Notes under the pieces: model-generated | Told to the model about the DNA's origin: nothing | Seen by the model: only the letters and a program-made list of their open reading frames with translations | Databases searched by the model: none | Made by a program: the position numbers and the translations under genes | Shown here: in pieces, positions 43,198-52,577 of the stretch | How positions within the stretch are numbered: the stretch's first letter is position 1 | Layout of the letters: each line of letters begins with the position of its first letter | NCBI RefSeq assembly: GCF_009600985.1 | Contig: NZ_VDFP01000015.1 | Span: 1 to 64,000, forward strand | Direction of reading: 5' to 3' | Length of the DNA stretch: 64,000 nucleotides | Origin: Companilactobacillus halodurans | GTDB taxonomy: Bacteria; Bacillota; Bacilli; Lactobacillales; Lactobacillaceae

Positions 43198-43310
43198 GCG
43201 GAATATAACATGGTCAGCTTTCGAGCATTAAGGCAAATAGCCCCTGGTAATCGTACTTTGATTACCAGGGGCTATTTGTTTTAAGCACAAAAAGCTATGT
43301 TATATTCCGC
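43198..43310. repeat. 113-nt near-perfect palindrome after azlD
   Basis: The outer arms GCGGAATATAACAT (43198-43211) and its exact complement (43297-43310) enclose an imperfect part, then a perfect 19-bp inner stem (43234-43252 with 43260-43278) and a 7-nt loop. TGTTTT follows the inner stem. The inner part could serve as the azlCD terminator; the outer stem is more than a terminator needs. It might be a small RNA or a miniature mobile element. Confidence 0.85.
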
Positions 43311-43406
43311 GTTTATGCTGCAAATTTAGGGAAAAAATAATTATATCTCAAACTCATTTTTTTGCACTTTTCTTCTATAATGGAATTGATAAAAGGGGTG
43401 AAGAAT

Positions 43407-44357
43407 ATGAAAGCAGTAGTTGTTAGACATGCAGGTGGACCAGAAGTTTTGGAATATACCGACGTAAAAACGCCTAAGGTAAGACCAGGCTGGTCATTAG
43501 TTCAAGTTAAAGGTTTTGGTATCAATCATTCGGAGATTTTTACTCGAGAAGGGCAATCACCCTCTGTGAAATTTCCAAGGATTTTAGGAATTGAATGTGT
43601 CGGTGTTGTTTTTGAGAGCACGAGTGACGATTTAAAAGTTGGTCAAAAGGTAATCTCCATTATGGGAGAGATGGGTCGAGCCTTTAATGGCTCTTATGCT
43701 GAATATGTACTTTTGCCAAATGAGCAAATTTATCCAGTTGAGACCAAGTTAGCTTGGAAAGATTTAGCGGCAGTTCCCGAAACTTTCTATACTGCTTTTG
43801 GTTCATTGAAATATTTAAATGTAGCAAAAGATGATTCAATTTTGATTCGTTCAGGTGCTAGTGGCGTCGGTGTGTCAGCTTTGAGATTGCTCAAGGCAAA
43901 GTATCCGGAGATTAAGGTTACAGGCTCTGTTCGGAAAATGAGTAAAGCAGAAACGCTCTTTGACAATGGTTACGATGCTGTTGTTGAAGATCAAAAAGGT
44001 AAATTAATTACCTCTAAGAAGTTCGATAAGATTCTAGAATTAGTTGGTCCCGCGACATTAAAAGATAGTTTCAAACACGTTTTAAATGGCGGCATTGTTT
44101 GCTCAACTGGTGAATTAGGCGGCCAGTGGAATATGGATGGCTTTGAACCGATCGGCGATATTCCTAATGGCACTTATTTGACTTCCTTTAGTTCAGGTGA
44201 AGTTGATGCGCAGAAATTGAATGAAATGCTTACTTATATCGAAAAATATCATGTTCCCGTTGCTCCAACGAAAGTTTATTCACTAAGTCAGGTCAAGGAA
44301 GCTCATGAGTACTTAGAAAGTGGTCACAATATAGGTAAAGTTGTAGTAGTACTTTAA
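43407..44357 (+). CDS. Zinc-independent alcohol dehydrogenase/quinone reductase (MDR family)
   Basis: NADPH-dependent oxidoreductase of 316 aa. The N-terminal MKAVVVRHAGGPEVLEY is typical of quinone oxidoreductases, and the nucleotide-binding segment is SILIRSGASGVGVSALRLL. Zinc-binding cysteines are absent. The start ATG 43407 follows AAAAGGGGTGAAGAAT; an upstream in-frame extension lacks a site. It would reduce quinones or alpha,beta-unsaturated carbonyls. Confidence 0.88.
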   Translation: MKAVVVRHAGGPEVLEYTDVKTPKVRPGWSLVQVKGFGINHSEIFTREGQSPSVKFPRILGIECVGVVFESTSDDLKVGQKVISIMGEMGRAFNGSYAEYVLLPNEQIYPVETKLAWKDLAAVPETFYTAFGSLKYLNVAKDDSILIRSGASGVGVSALRLLKAKYPEIKVTGSVRKMSKAETLFDNGYDAVVEDQKGKLITSKKFDKILELVGPATLKDSFKHVLNGGIVCSTGELGGQWNMDGFEPIGDIPNGTYLTSFSSGEVDAQKLNEMLTYIEKYHVPVAPTKVYSLSQVKEAHEYLESGHNIGKVVVVL

Positions 44358-44417
44358 ATTTTTCATATTGGATAAAATATTATATCATCGAAGGTGATTA
44401 AAGAGAGGAATAATAAT

Positions 44418-45578
44418 ATGGAAAAATTCTCATTGATTATAGTTCTATTTGCGGCCTTAGCGACACCGCTGATAACCGCAAAGTTTCATCTCCAACGAAT
44501 GCCAACGGCTATTTCTGAAATTTTAATGGGAATAATCCTTGGTAAAACGGGATTAAATATCATTCAGCCCGATACTGGAGTACAGTTTATTGCTAACTTA
44601 GGTGTGATTATGCTGATCTTTTTAGGAGGAATGGAAATTAATTTTTCCCTAATGAAACCAAAAGAAGATGAAGATTCTTTTTCGCCATTAGGAGCTTCTG
44701 TTAAGGGGTTTTTGACGATTTTAGGGATGTCATTAATTCTTAGTGGAATCTTGTATGTCACAGGCATATTTAATGACTTTATTTTATCGGTTATTTTGAT
44801 TAGTACGATTGCTTTAGGGGTCTTGATTTCATTTCTTAAAGAAGCAGGTTTGTTAGATTCTGAATATGGACAAACTATTTTACTAACTTCTGCTTTTGGT
44901 GAATTCATTCCACTAGTAGCCCTAACCGTTTATTCGGCTGTTCAACAAAAGAATTACTTGTCCGTTTTCGGATTGCCGGTAATTTTTATTATCGCTATTT
45001 TCTTGTTGCGGCGTTTCAACCGTATTTATGACTTTTTTGAAGATATCGATAAAACAACGACGCAATTAGATATTCGCTTAGCTTTCTTTTTGATTTTTAC
45101 TTTGGTAACTTTTGCCGAACAAATTGGTGCTGAGAACATTTTAGGAGCCTTTTTAGCCGGAGTGGTTATGAAATTACTTCAACCAGGAGAGGAAACTGAA
45201 GAAAGATTGAGTTCAATGGGTTATGGATTCTTTATCCCTGTTTTCTTCATTACCACTGGAGTAAATTTGAATTTAAGAACGCTGTTAACTAATAAGATGG
45301 CTTTGATTCTGATTCCAGTCTTCTTAGTTGCCTTTATTATTTCTAAAGGAATTATTTTCTTTGTCTTTAGAAAGAGATTCGGTAAACGCTTGTCACTGGC
45401 AGCGGCTGTTTTGACGTCGACAACTATTACGATGGTCTTGCCAATTCTTGAAGTTGGGAGAAACCTGAAATTGATTAGTACAGCCCAATCGGGTTCCATC
45501 ACTTTGGCCGCCATTATCACTTGTATAATTGGCCCAATGGTCTTTAATAAGATTATTAAAAATAAGTCTATATCATAA
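44418..45578 (+). CDS. CPA2-family cation/proton antiporter
   Basis: Membrane antiporter of 386 aa with about 12 helices and no C-terminal TrkA-N domain. The typical opening ITAKFHLQRMPTAISEILMG and the core segment AENILGAFLAGVVMKLL are those of KefB/NapA-like Na+/H+ or K+/H+ antiporters. ATG 44418 follows AGAGGAATAATAAT. It probably helps pH or sodium homeostasis. It follows the quinone reductase by 60 bp and may be co-transcribed. Confidence 0.85.
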   Translation: MEKFSLIIVLFAALATPLITAKFHLQRMPTAISEILMGIILGKTGLNIIQPDTGVQFIANLGVIMLIFLGGMEINFSLMKPKEDEDSFSPLGASVKGFLTILGMSLILSGILYVTGIFNDFILSVILISTIALGVLISFLKEAGLLDSEYGQTILLTSAFGEFIPLVALTVYSAVQQKNYLSVFGLPVIFIIAIFLLRRFNRIYDFFEDIDKTTTQLDIRLAFFLIFTLVTFAEQIGAENILGAFLAGVVMKLLQPGEETEERLSSMGYGFFIPVFFITTGVNLNLRTLLTNKMALILIPVFLVAFIISKGIIFFVFRKRFGKRLSLAAAVLTSTTITMVLPILEVGRNLKLISTAQSGSITLAAIITCIIGPMVFNKIIKNKSIS

Positions 45579-45667
45579 TTTATATATAGGAAGAAATACC
45601 GACATATTTTACCTTGGTAGGTTAGAATGATCATGTAAATTGAATAAGATAAAGGACGGGATTTTTA

Positions 45668-46768
45668 ATGAAGAAAAAATATGAAGCAAGTACTGCTGAA
45701 AATCATATTGATATTGTTAATATTGCTAGTCTTGAAGGTCGTGTCAAAGACCATATGAGTAACGAGAAGGGTGCCTTTGGTTATATCAGAGGTGGCTCTG
45801 AAGACGAATGGACGATGAGACAAAATACCGAAGCCTTTAATGATAAAGAAATTATGCCTCGGGTTTTGCAAGGTATCGATCACGCCGACTTGTCAACAAA
45901 ATTATGGGATATTGACTTGAAGACCCCAATTATTCAAGCTCCATCAGCTGCTCAAGGATTGGCTAACGCTAAAGGTGAAGTTGATACAGCTAAAGGTGTT
46001 GCTGATGCTGGTTCGATTTTTTCAATCAGTACTTACGGCAGTACTGCAGTTGAAGATGCTGCCAAAGCTGCTCCTGATGCACCACAATTCTTCCAGTTAT
46101 ATATGAGTAAAGATGATAAGTTTAATGAATTTCTCTTGAAGAAAGCTGTTGCTGCTGGCGTTAAAGCTATTATTTTGACCGTTGATTCAACTTTAGGTGG
46201 TTATCGTGAAGCTGATATCATCAATAAGTTCCAATTTCCATTACCAATGCCTAATTTAGCTGCTTATAGCGACAGTGATGGTGAAGGCAAGGGAATTTCC
46301 GAAATTTACGCTGCTGCAAAACAAGGCATCGTGCCTTCAGATATTCAAAAGATCAAGGATATTACGCATCTACCTGTTATCGTTAAGGGCATCCAATCAC
46401 CATATGATGCGCAATTGGCTATTGAATTCGGTGCCGATGGTATTTGGGTCTCTAATCACGGTGGCCGTCAACTAGATGGTGGTCCTGCTTCCTTTGAAGT
46501 TTTGCCATACATCGCAGAAATCGTTGATAAACGTGTGCCTGTTATCTTTGATAGTGGCGTAAGACGTGGCGAACACGTCTTTAAGGCTTTAGCAAGTGGG
46601 GCTGACTTGGTTGCTATCGGTCGTCCAATTCTTTATGGATTGAACCTCGGTGGTGCTCAAGGTGTCACAGATGTAATCGAACACTTGAACAAAGAGTTGT
46701 CGATTACCATGCAACTTGCTGGAACTAAGAGTATCAATGAAGTTAAAAATACTGACTTGATTGATTAA
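45668..46768 (+). CDS. lox: L-lactate oxidase (FMN-dependent alpha-hydroxyacid oxidase)
   Basis: Flavoenzyme of 366 aa that oxidises L-lactate to pyruvate with oxygen, making hydrogen peroxide. The active-site residues align with Aerococcus viridans lactate oxidase with an offset of one: Tyr39 (FGYIRGG), Lys240 (VIVKGI), His264 and Arg267 (SNHGGRQLDGGPASF). The flavin-phosphate site is FDSGVRRGEHVFKAL and VAIGRPILYG. Start ATG 45668 follows AAAGGACGGGATTTTTA. It has its own terminator. Other 2-hydroxy acids are possible substrates, but the length and motifs favour lactate. Confidence 0.9.
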   Translation: MKKKYEASTAENHIDIVNIASLEGRVKDHMSNEKGAFGYIRGGSEDEWTMRQNTEAFNDKEIMPRVLQGIDHADLSTKLWDIDLKTPIIQAPSAAQGLANAKGEVDTAKGVADAGSIFSISTYGSTAVEDAAKAAPDAPQFFQLYMSKDDKFNEFLLKKAVAAGVKAIILTVDSTLGGYREADIINKFQFPLPMPNLAAYSDSDGEGKGISEIYAAAKQGIVPSDIQKIKDITHLPVIVKGIQSPYDAQLAIEFGADGIWVSNHGGRQLDGGPASFEVLPYIAEIVDKRVPVIFDSGVRRGEHVFKALASGADLVAIGRPILYGLNLGGAQGVTDVIEHLNKELSITMQLAGTKSINEVKNTDLID

Positions 46769-46789
46769 ATTAAAATATTTATGAAAAAG

Positions 46790-46832
46790 AAGTGTGATTT
46801 TTCAATTTTTTTGAGAAATCACGCTTTTTTTG
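46790..46832 (+). terminator. Terminator of lox
   Basis: A 15-bp stem (46791-46805 with 46811-46825, two G-T pairs) is followed by seven T residues. Confidence 0.88.
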
Positions 46833-46904
46833 TTGCCTTAAAGTTGACTTTAGGGTGTAGAGTAAGAGCTAATACAAATTTGTAGAATATGAGGTGAGGT
46901 GAAG

Positions 46905-48665
46905 TTGGGGATTTTCTCTCGCTTACAATGGTTTTTTAAACGACAGTGGCGACAATACCTAATTGGCGTGATTGCATTGATTCTAGTCGCGATTTGCAAT
47001 GTGATTCCACCCAAGATTATTGGGAATGTCGTCGATGCCGTTAGCACCAACAGTATGACTAGTCATTACTTGATTATTAATATGATAGTTTTATTTTTCG
47101 TAGCGATTCTCCAATATTTATTACGTTTTTTATGGCAGAAGATGATTTATGGCAGTTCTTATGTCTTGGAACGTGATTTGCGGAGTCGCTTATTTCGTCA
47201 TTTCATGAAAATGGACAGTACCTTTTATAAAAAATGGCGGACGGGTGATTTGATGGCACATGCAACAAATGATATCGATGCCGTCAGAGACGTTGCTGGT
47301 CCTGGTATTTTAACCTTTGCTGATTCATTGATTACCGGAACATCAATGATTTTAGCGATGGGGATGTTCATTAATTGGAATTTAACGATTTTGGCGGTTT
47401 TGCCGCTGATTTTATTAGCTGTGATGGCAGATATCTTAGGTGGCAAAATTCACGTTGCCTTTAAAAAATCCCAAGCAGCTTTTTCAAGTATCAATAATAA
47501 GACTCAAGAAAGCGTCGTTGGTATCAAGGTTTTAAAAGCTCTCGGTCAGGAACAGGCCGATGAACAAGACTTCGACAAATACGTCCAAAAAAATATTCGT
47601 GCTAATAAACGCTCTTATCGTTTGGATGCGATGTTTGATCCTTTGACGACTTTGATCATGGGTATTTCGTATACTTTAACGATTATTTTTGGTGGATTAG
47701 CAGTCCTAAATGGTCGCATTACGATTGGTCAATTGGTTTCGTTCATTACTTATATGGCGGAATTAATGTGGCCTATGTATGCAGTTGGCAGTTTATTTAA
47801 TTTATTGGAACGCGGGTCCGCTAGTTATGATCGAATCAGTGATCTATTAGCTGAGAAATCATCCTTAGTGCAACCTAAGAATGCCATTACAACAGTGCCG
47901 AGTGGCACTTTAAAATTTGATATAGATTCATTCCGTTATCCAGATGACAAAAAGATAGCTTTGCGTGATGTCCATTTCGACTTACAAGCCGGTAAAAGTT
48001 TAGGCATCGTGGGTCCAACTGGCGGTGGCAAATCGACCATTATTAATTTATTGATGCGAGACTTTGACCACTATCAAGGAGTTATCAAGGTCGGTAAAAA
48101 TGATATTCGCGATTACGACCTAGATAGCTACTTGGATAAAATCGGTTACGTTCCACAGACTAATTTCTTATTCTCAACTAACGTCCGTGACAATATTCGA
48201 TTTGCTGATATCGAAGCTAGTTCAGAGGCAGTTTTGAGTGCTAGTAAAATTGCTGATTTGGATGGCGATGTGAAGCAGATGGTCGATGGTTACGATACAC
48301 AAGTTGGCGAATTAGGCGTTTCTTTATCAGGTGGTCAAAAGCAACGTTTGGCAATTGCTCGAGCTGTTTTGAGCAATCCTAAATTGTTGATTTTAGATGA
48401 TTCTTTATCAGCGGTTGATTCTAAAACGGAACGACATATTGAACAAAGAATCGCGAAAAATCGTCAACAAGGGACGACTATCATTGCAGCTAGTCGTTTG
48501 AGTTCAGTTGAAAATGCTGACCAAATTATTGTTGTCTCTAAGGGCACGATTGTTGAACAAGGTACTCATCAAGAGCTTTTGCATCAGTCTGGTTGGTACG
48601 CTGACACCTTCAATTTACAAGCAAAAAATGCTGAATTAGAAGGGAGGCTGAGTCATGAAAAATGA
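46905..48665 (+). CDS. Heterodimeric ABC multidrug exporter, subunit 1 (LmrC/YheI-type)
   Basis: Half-transporter of 586 aa with six membrane helices, then an ATPase domain. Walker A is GPTGGGKSTIIN, the signature SLSGGQKQRLAIARAVL. After Walker B the expected catalytic glutamate is Asp (LLILDDSLSAVD), the hallmark of the subunit with the degenerate site in LmrC/BmrC-type heterodimers. The start is most likely TTG 46905 behind GAGGTGAGGTG; GTG 46899 overlaps that site. It overlaps subunit 2 by 11 bp. Confidence 0.9.
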   Translation: MGIFSRLQWFFKRQWRQYLIGVIALILVAICNVIPPKIIGNVVDAVSTNSMTSHYLIINMIVLFFVAILQYLLRFLWQKMIYGSSYVLERDLRSRLFRHFMKMDSTFYKKWRTGDLMAHATNDIDAVRDVAGPGILTFADSLITGTSMILAMGMFINWNLTILAVLPLILLAVMADILGGKIHVAFKKSQAAFSSINNKTQESVVGIKVLKALGQEQADEQDFDKYVQKNIRANKRSYRLDAMFDPLTTLIMGISYTLTIIFGGLAVLNGRITIGQLVSFITYMAELMWPMYAVGSLFNLLERGSASYDRISDLLAEKSSLVQPKNAITTVPSGTLKFDIDSFRYPDDKKIALRDVHFDLQAGKSLGIVGPTGGGKSTIINLLMRDFDHYQGVIKVGKNDIRDYDLDSYLDKIGYVPQTNFLFSTNVRDNIRFADIEASSEAVLSASKIADLDGDVKQMVDGYDTQVGELGVSLSGGQKQRLAIARAVLSNPKLLILDDSLSAVDSKTERHIEQRIAKNRQQGTTIIAASRLSSVENADQIIVVSKGTIVEQGTHQELLHQSGWYADTFNLQAKNAELEGRLSHEK

Positions 48666-50448
48666 GCAAGAAAAAGCTAATGATGAAGTAAAAGCACTAA
48701 CTTGGAAACAACGTCGTCAGGTTTTAAAAAGACTCTTCAAATTTGCCGGCTTTTTTAAACGCCAATTTGGAATCGCAATTGCTTTTGCAATCATCTTAAG
48801 TATTATCAATGTTTTATTGCCAAGAATGTTGCAATTTTACATGGATAATTATTTGACCCATCAAAGTACCGGCATGAAGATTATTCTTGGTTTTGCGGCG
48901 TTATATGCTTTGGGAACGATTATCAAAGCGGTTGTCCAGTTTATTCAAGAATTTGCCTTTTCGATGGGGGCAGAGCGAACACTTGAAAAAATCAGAAGTG
49001 AATTATTTCAAAAATTGCACTCGTTAGGATTGAATTATTTTGACGTCACGCCAGCTGGTTCAATCGTTTCACGGGTCACTAATGATACTAAGACGCTGTA
49101 TAACTTTTGGACATTGTTCTTGCGGATTTTAGTTGCCTTCTTTTCAATGGTTTCAGCTTTTGTTGCCATGGTTTCAGTAAACTTGACATTAGCTTTATTG
49201 ACAGCTTTATTTGTTTTGATTTTGTATTTGTTAGTTTGGCTTTATCAACGTTTGAGTTCAAAGATTTATCAGCATTTACGTGAGTATTTGAGTCAAATCA
49301 ATACGAAATTGAATGAGTCGCTGATGGGAATTGGCATTATTCAACAATTTGGACAGCAAAGACGAATGACCTCGGAATTTGAGGGCCGCAACAACGCTTA
49401 TTTCCAGATGCGTAATAAGATGATTAACGTCAACGCCTTTTTGCTTTACCCAACGATCAGTTTGATGTTCGTCTTAGCAGAAGTTATCTCGTTAAGTGGC
49501 TTTGGTTTCAATAGCATGCACACATTTGTCGCTGCAGGTGTGATTTATGCTTTCCTATCCTACCAACAAAACTTTTTCAATCCCTTATCTGATGTCATGA
49601 ACTATATGTCATTTTTCCAAGATGGTCTGATAGCAGGGTTTAGAATCATGAAATTGTTTGATAATAAAACTTACGCGCCTCAACAAAATGAAACGAGTAC
49701 AAAAGAGATTACCGAAGGAAAAATTGAGTTTCGACACGTTACTTTTAGTTACGTACCGGAAAAAATTGTCTTAAAAGACGTTTCTTTTGTCGTAGAACCT
49801 GGTCAAACGGTAGCCTTTGTCGGACACACCGGGAGTGGCAAAAGTTCGATTATCAATCTTTTATTGCGCTTCTATGAGTTCGGTCAAGGACAAATTTTAA
49901 TCGATGATCATGATATTCGTGATTACTCGACGAAGGAATTGCGCAAAAAATTAGGTTTAGTTATCCAAGAACCATATCTCTTCTATGGAGATGTAGCTAA
50001 AAATATCCGGATGTTTGATGAAACTATCAGTGAAGAACAAATAGAACAAGCTGGAAAGTTCGTTGATGCCGATGGTTTTATTCAAAAATTACCAGGAAAA
50101 TATCATGCTAAAGTCTCAGAAAGAGGAGCCAGCTTTTCAACTGGTCAACGACAATTGATTTCTTTTGCCAGAACGATTGTCAGAAATCCTAAAGTACTGA
50201 TTTTAGATGAAGCCACAGCTAATATTGATCCACAAACAGAACAAAGTATTACGCGTGGCCTTAAAAAGATGCGTGATGACAGAACTACGATTGCCATTGC
50301 CCATCGTTTGTCGACCGTTCAAGATGCCGACCAAATCCTAGTTTTGAGTCAAGGCAAGATTATTGAACGAGGCACGCATGAGCAATTATTGGCTCAAGGT
50401 GGTCATTACGCTGAATTATATGAATTACAAATGGCAAATGAAAAATAA
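48655..50448 (+). CDS. Heterodimeric ABC multidrug exporter, subunit 2 (LmrD/YheH-type)
   Basis: Partner half-transporter of 597 aa: six membrane helices, Walker A GHTGSGKSSIIN, an altered signature FSTGQRQLISFART and canonical Walker B VLILDEATANID with Glu. One subunit has the good glutamate and the other the good signature, so the dimer has one full and one degenerate ATP site. Such pairs export drugs, bile salts or lipids. It starts within the end of subunit 1 after GGGAGGCTGAGTC. Confidence 0.91.
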   Translation: MKNEQEKANDEVKALTWKQRRQVLKRLFKFAGFFKRQFGIAIAFAIILSIINVLLPRMLQFYMDNYLTHQSTGMKIILGFAALYALGTIIKAVVQFIQEFAFSMGAERTLEKIRSELFQKLHSLGLNYFDVTPAGSIVSRVTNDTKTLYNFWTLFLRILVAFFSMVSAFVAMVSVNLTLALLTALFVLILYLLVWLYQRLSSKIYQHLREYLSQINTKLNESLMGIGIIQQFGQQRRMTSEFEGRNNAYFQMRNKMINVNAFLLYPTISLMFVLAEVISLSGFGFNSMHTFVAAGVIYAFLSYQQNFFNPLSDVMNYMSFFQDGLIAGFRIMKLFDNKTYAPQQNETSTKEITEGKIEFRHVTFSYVPEKIVLKDVSFVVEPGQTVAFVGHTGSGKSSIINLLLRFYEFGQGQILIDDHDIRDYSTKELRKKLGLVIQEPYLFYGDVAKNIRMFDETISEEQIEQAGKFVDADGFIQKLPGKYHAKVSERGASFSTGQRQLISFARTIVRNPKVLILDEATANIDPQTEQSITRGLKKMRDDRTTIAIAHRLSTVQDADQILVLSQGKIIERGTHEQLLAQGGHYAELYELQMANEK

Positions 50449-50472
50449 TAATAAATGGAAGTAATTATAGAT

Positions 50473-51342
50473 ATGAACAAACAAATCAATGAAGGTTATT
50501 ATGATGGCGAAAGACCATTATTTAAAATGCATGACGCCGATTTAATTGATACAACTTTTGGTCAAGGCGAATCACCTCTTAAAGAAAGTCGTGATTTAAA
50601 TCTTGATAACGTAACTTTTAAATGGAAATATCCACTTTGGTATGCTAAGAATATTCAAGTTGCCAACAGTATTTTTGAAACGATGTCTCGTTCAGGAATT
50701 TGGTATACCGAAAATATTGAAATCACTGATTCAGCATTGCAGGCACCAAAATTGTTCCGTCGTGCTAGCAAAATTAATTTAAGAAACGTTCACTTTGCGG
50801 ATGCTGAAGAAACGCTTTGGACTTGCGATGATATTAGAATGGAAGATGTCCAAGTCAACGGGAATTATTTTGGTAAAGATAGCCAAAATATCTACGCTGA
50901 CAACCTCAATGTTGTTGGTAACTACGTTTTCGATGGGGCCAAGAATGTTGAAGTCCACAACTCAACTTTTATTTCTAAAGATGCTTTTTGGAACTGCGAG
51001 AATGTTACAATTTATGATTCTAAAATCAGTGGCGAATATTTGGCTTGGAACACGAAGAATCTGACTTTAATCAATTGTACGATTGCAAGTGACCAAGGGC
51101 TTTGTTATATCGACAATTTGAAGATGGTCAACTGTAAGGTTTTGAGAACAGATTTGGCTTTTGAATATTGCTCAAATATTGATGCTGAGATTACAACTAA
51201 TGTAATGAGCATTAAGAATCCAATCAGCGGTACGATCAAGGTTAAATCAGTCGATGATGTTATTTTTGATGATCCTGAAATTGACTCTGATCAAACTGAA
51301 ATTGAAATCACCAGCAACATTACTGAAGGGATGCATAATTAA
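50473..51342 (+). CDS. DUF3737 family beta-helix protein
   Basis: A 289-aa protein made of about ten repeats of roughly 20 residues that alternate short hydrophobic strands and polar turns (for example KNVEVHNSTFISKDAFWNCE and KNLTLINCTIASDQGLCYI). This predicts a right-handed parallel beta-helix. It is a DUF3737 member, with no known function; no signal peptide, so cytoplasmic. ATG 50473 lies behind GGAAG; ATG 50455 overlaps that site. It ends with a one-base overlap on the PatB gene, and follows the exporter within 24 bp, so all four genes are probably one operon. Confidence 0.8.
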   Translation: MNKQINEGYYDGERPLFKMHDADLIDTTFGQGESPLKESRDLNLDNVTFKWKYPLWYAKNIQVANSIFETMSRSGIWYTENIEITDSALQAPKLFRRASKINLRNVHFADAEETLWTCDDIRMEDVQVNGNYFGKDSQNIYADNLNVVGNYVFDGAKNVEVHNSTFISKDAFWNCENVTIYDSKISGEYLAWNTKNLTLINCTIASDQGLCYIDNLKMVNCKVLRTDLAFEYCSNIDAEITTNVMSIKNPISGTIKVKSVDDVIFDDPEIDSDQTEIEITSNITEGMHN

Positions 51343-52517
51343 TGGATTACGATTTTGAAACGCTCAACAAAAAACGAGATGGCAATTCGGCTAAGTGGGA
51401 TGTTAAAAAAGGCGAGTTGCCAATGACGATTGCTGATATGGATTTCAAAACGGCTCCAGAAATTGTTCAGGCCTTACAAGACAAGATAGCGATGGGATTA
51501 TTCGGTTATGAAGAAATTCCTCCAGAATATTTTCAAGCAGTTGCTGATTGGTACCAAAAAGAACATCAAGTGCGCCTTAAAGAAGAGTGGATGATTTTTG
51601 CAACTGGAGTAGTTCCAGCTATTTCTTCAGCAGTCAGACGCTTAACATCTCTTGGCGACAATGTTTTAGTCCAAGCACCTGTCTATAACATTTTTTATAA
51701 TTCAATTGTCAATAGCGGTCGTCACGTAGTCTCAAATGATTTGGTCTACGATAAAAAATTACGACAATATGCAATTGATTTTTCTGATTTGGAAAAAAAG
51801 TTGCGTGATCCATTAACCAATATGATGATTCTTTGCAATCCACATAATCCAATTGGAAAAATTTGGTCGATTGATGAATTAACTAAAATTGCTAGACTTT
51901 GTCAACGATATGATGTCAAACTTTTCAGCGATGAAATTCATGGAGATATCACGCTTGGAAGTGAAGGGTATCACCCAATTTTTGGCTTAGACCAACAATA
52001 CTTGCGTAACGTTGTGGTGGCAGTTTCGCCAAGTAAAACTTTTAACGTCGCGGCACTGCATGCGGCAACGATAATCGTTCCGGATGAAAACTTACGAGCT
52101 CAAGTTAGCCGAGGACTCAACAGCGAGGAATTAGCCGAACCCAATTTTGTAGCTATTCCAGGAACTATTGCGGCCTATACAAAGGGTGGACCTTGGTTAA
52201 ACGCTTTAAAGGATAAATTGTTGAGCAATCGCAAATTGATTTTAGCTACTATTGATGAAATCCCTGGAATTTATTGGGTGCCAAGTGAAGCAACTTATTT
52301 ACTTTGGTTCGATACATCTGAAATTACGAAAGATTCTAAAATCTTAACAGAATTTATTCGAAAAGATACCGGCTTGATTATTACTCCTGGAGATGTATAT
52401 GGTGGCGATGGTCAAAACTTTATCCGAATGAATATTGCCAGTCCGACAGAAATGATTGTGGATGGCTTGAATCGTTTGAAGAAGGGTATTGCTGATTTTC
52501 GTGCAAATTTTAAATAA
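51342..52517 (+). CDS. patB: PatB/MalY-type C-S lyase (aminotransferase class I fold)
   Basis: Pyridoxal-phosphate enzyme of 391 aa of the MalY/PatB group, which cleave cystathionine or other cysteine S-conjugates. The N-terminal KWDVKKGELPMTIADMDFKT is the group signature, NPHNPIGKIW binds cofactor, and the PLP lysine is in SPSKTFNVAAL. Its ATG overlaps the DUF3737 stop by one base (TAATG). It may take part in methionine/cysteine metabolism. Coupling to a beta-helix protein suggests a shared function that is not known. Confidence 0.9.
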   Translation: MDYDFETLNKKRDGNSAKWDVKKGELPMTIADMDFKTAPEIVQALQDKIAMGLFGYEEIPPEYFQAVADWYQKEHQVRLKEEWMIFATGVVPAISSAVRRLTSLGDNVLVQAPVYNIFYNSIVNSGRHVVSNDLVYDKKLRQYAIDFSDLEKKLRDPLTNMMILCNPHNPIGKIWSIDELTKIARLCQRYDVKLFSDEIHGDITLGSEGYHPIFGLDQQYLRNVVVAVSPSKTFNVAALHAATIIVPDENLRAQVSRGLNSEELAEPNFVAIPGTIAAYTKGGPWLNALKDKLLSNRKLILATIDEIPGIYWVPSEATYLLWFDTSEITKDSKILTEFIRKDTGLIITPGDVYGGDGQNFIRMNIASPTEMIVDGLNRLKKGIADFRANFK

Positions 52518-52524
52518 AACAATT

Positions 52525-52565
52525 AAAAAAGTCGTTGAATGAATTATTCACTCAACGACTTTTTT
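52525..52565. terminator. Bidirectional terminator after patB
   Basis: A perfect 14-bp stem (52525-52538 with 52552-52565), flanked by A and T runs, ends patB and the convergent membrane-protein gene. Confidence 0.92.
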
Positions 52566-52577
52566 CGTCTTTATAAA

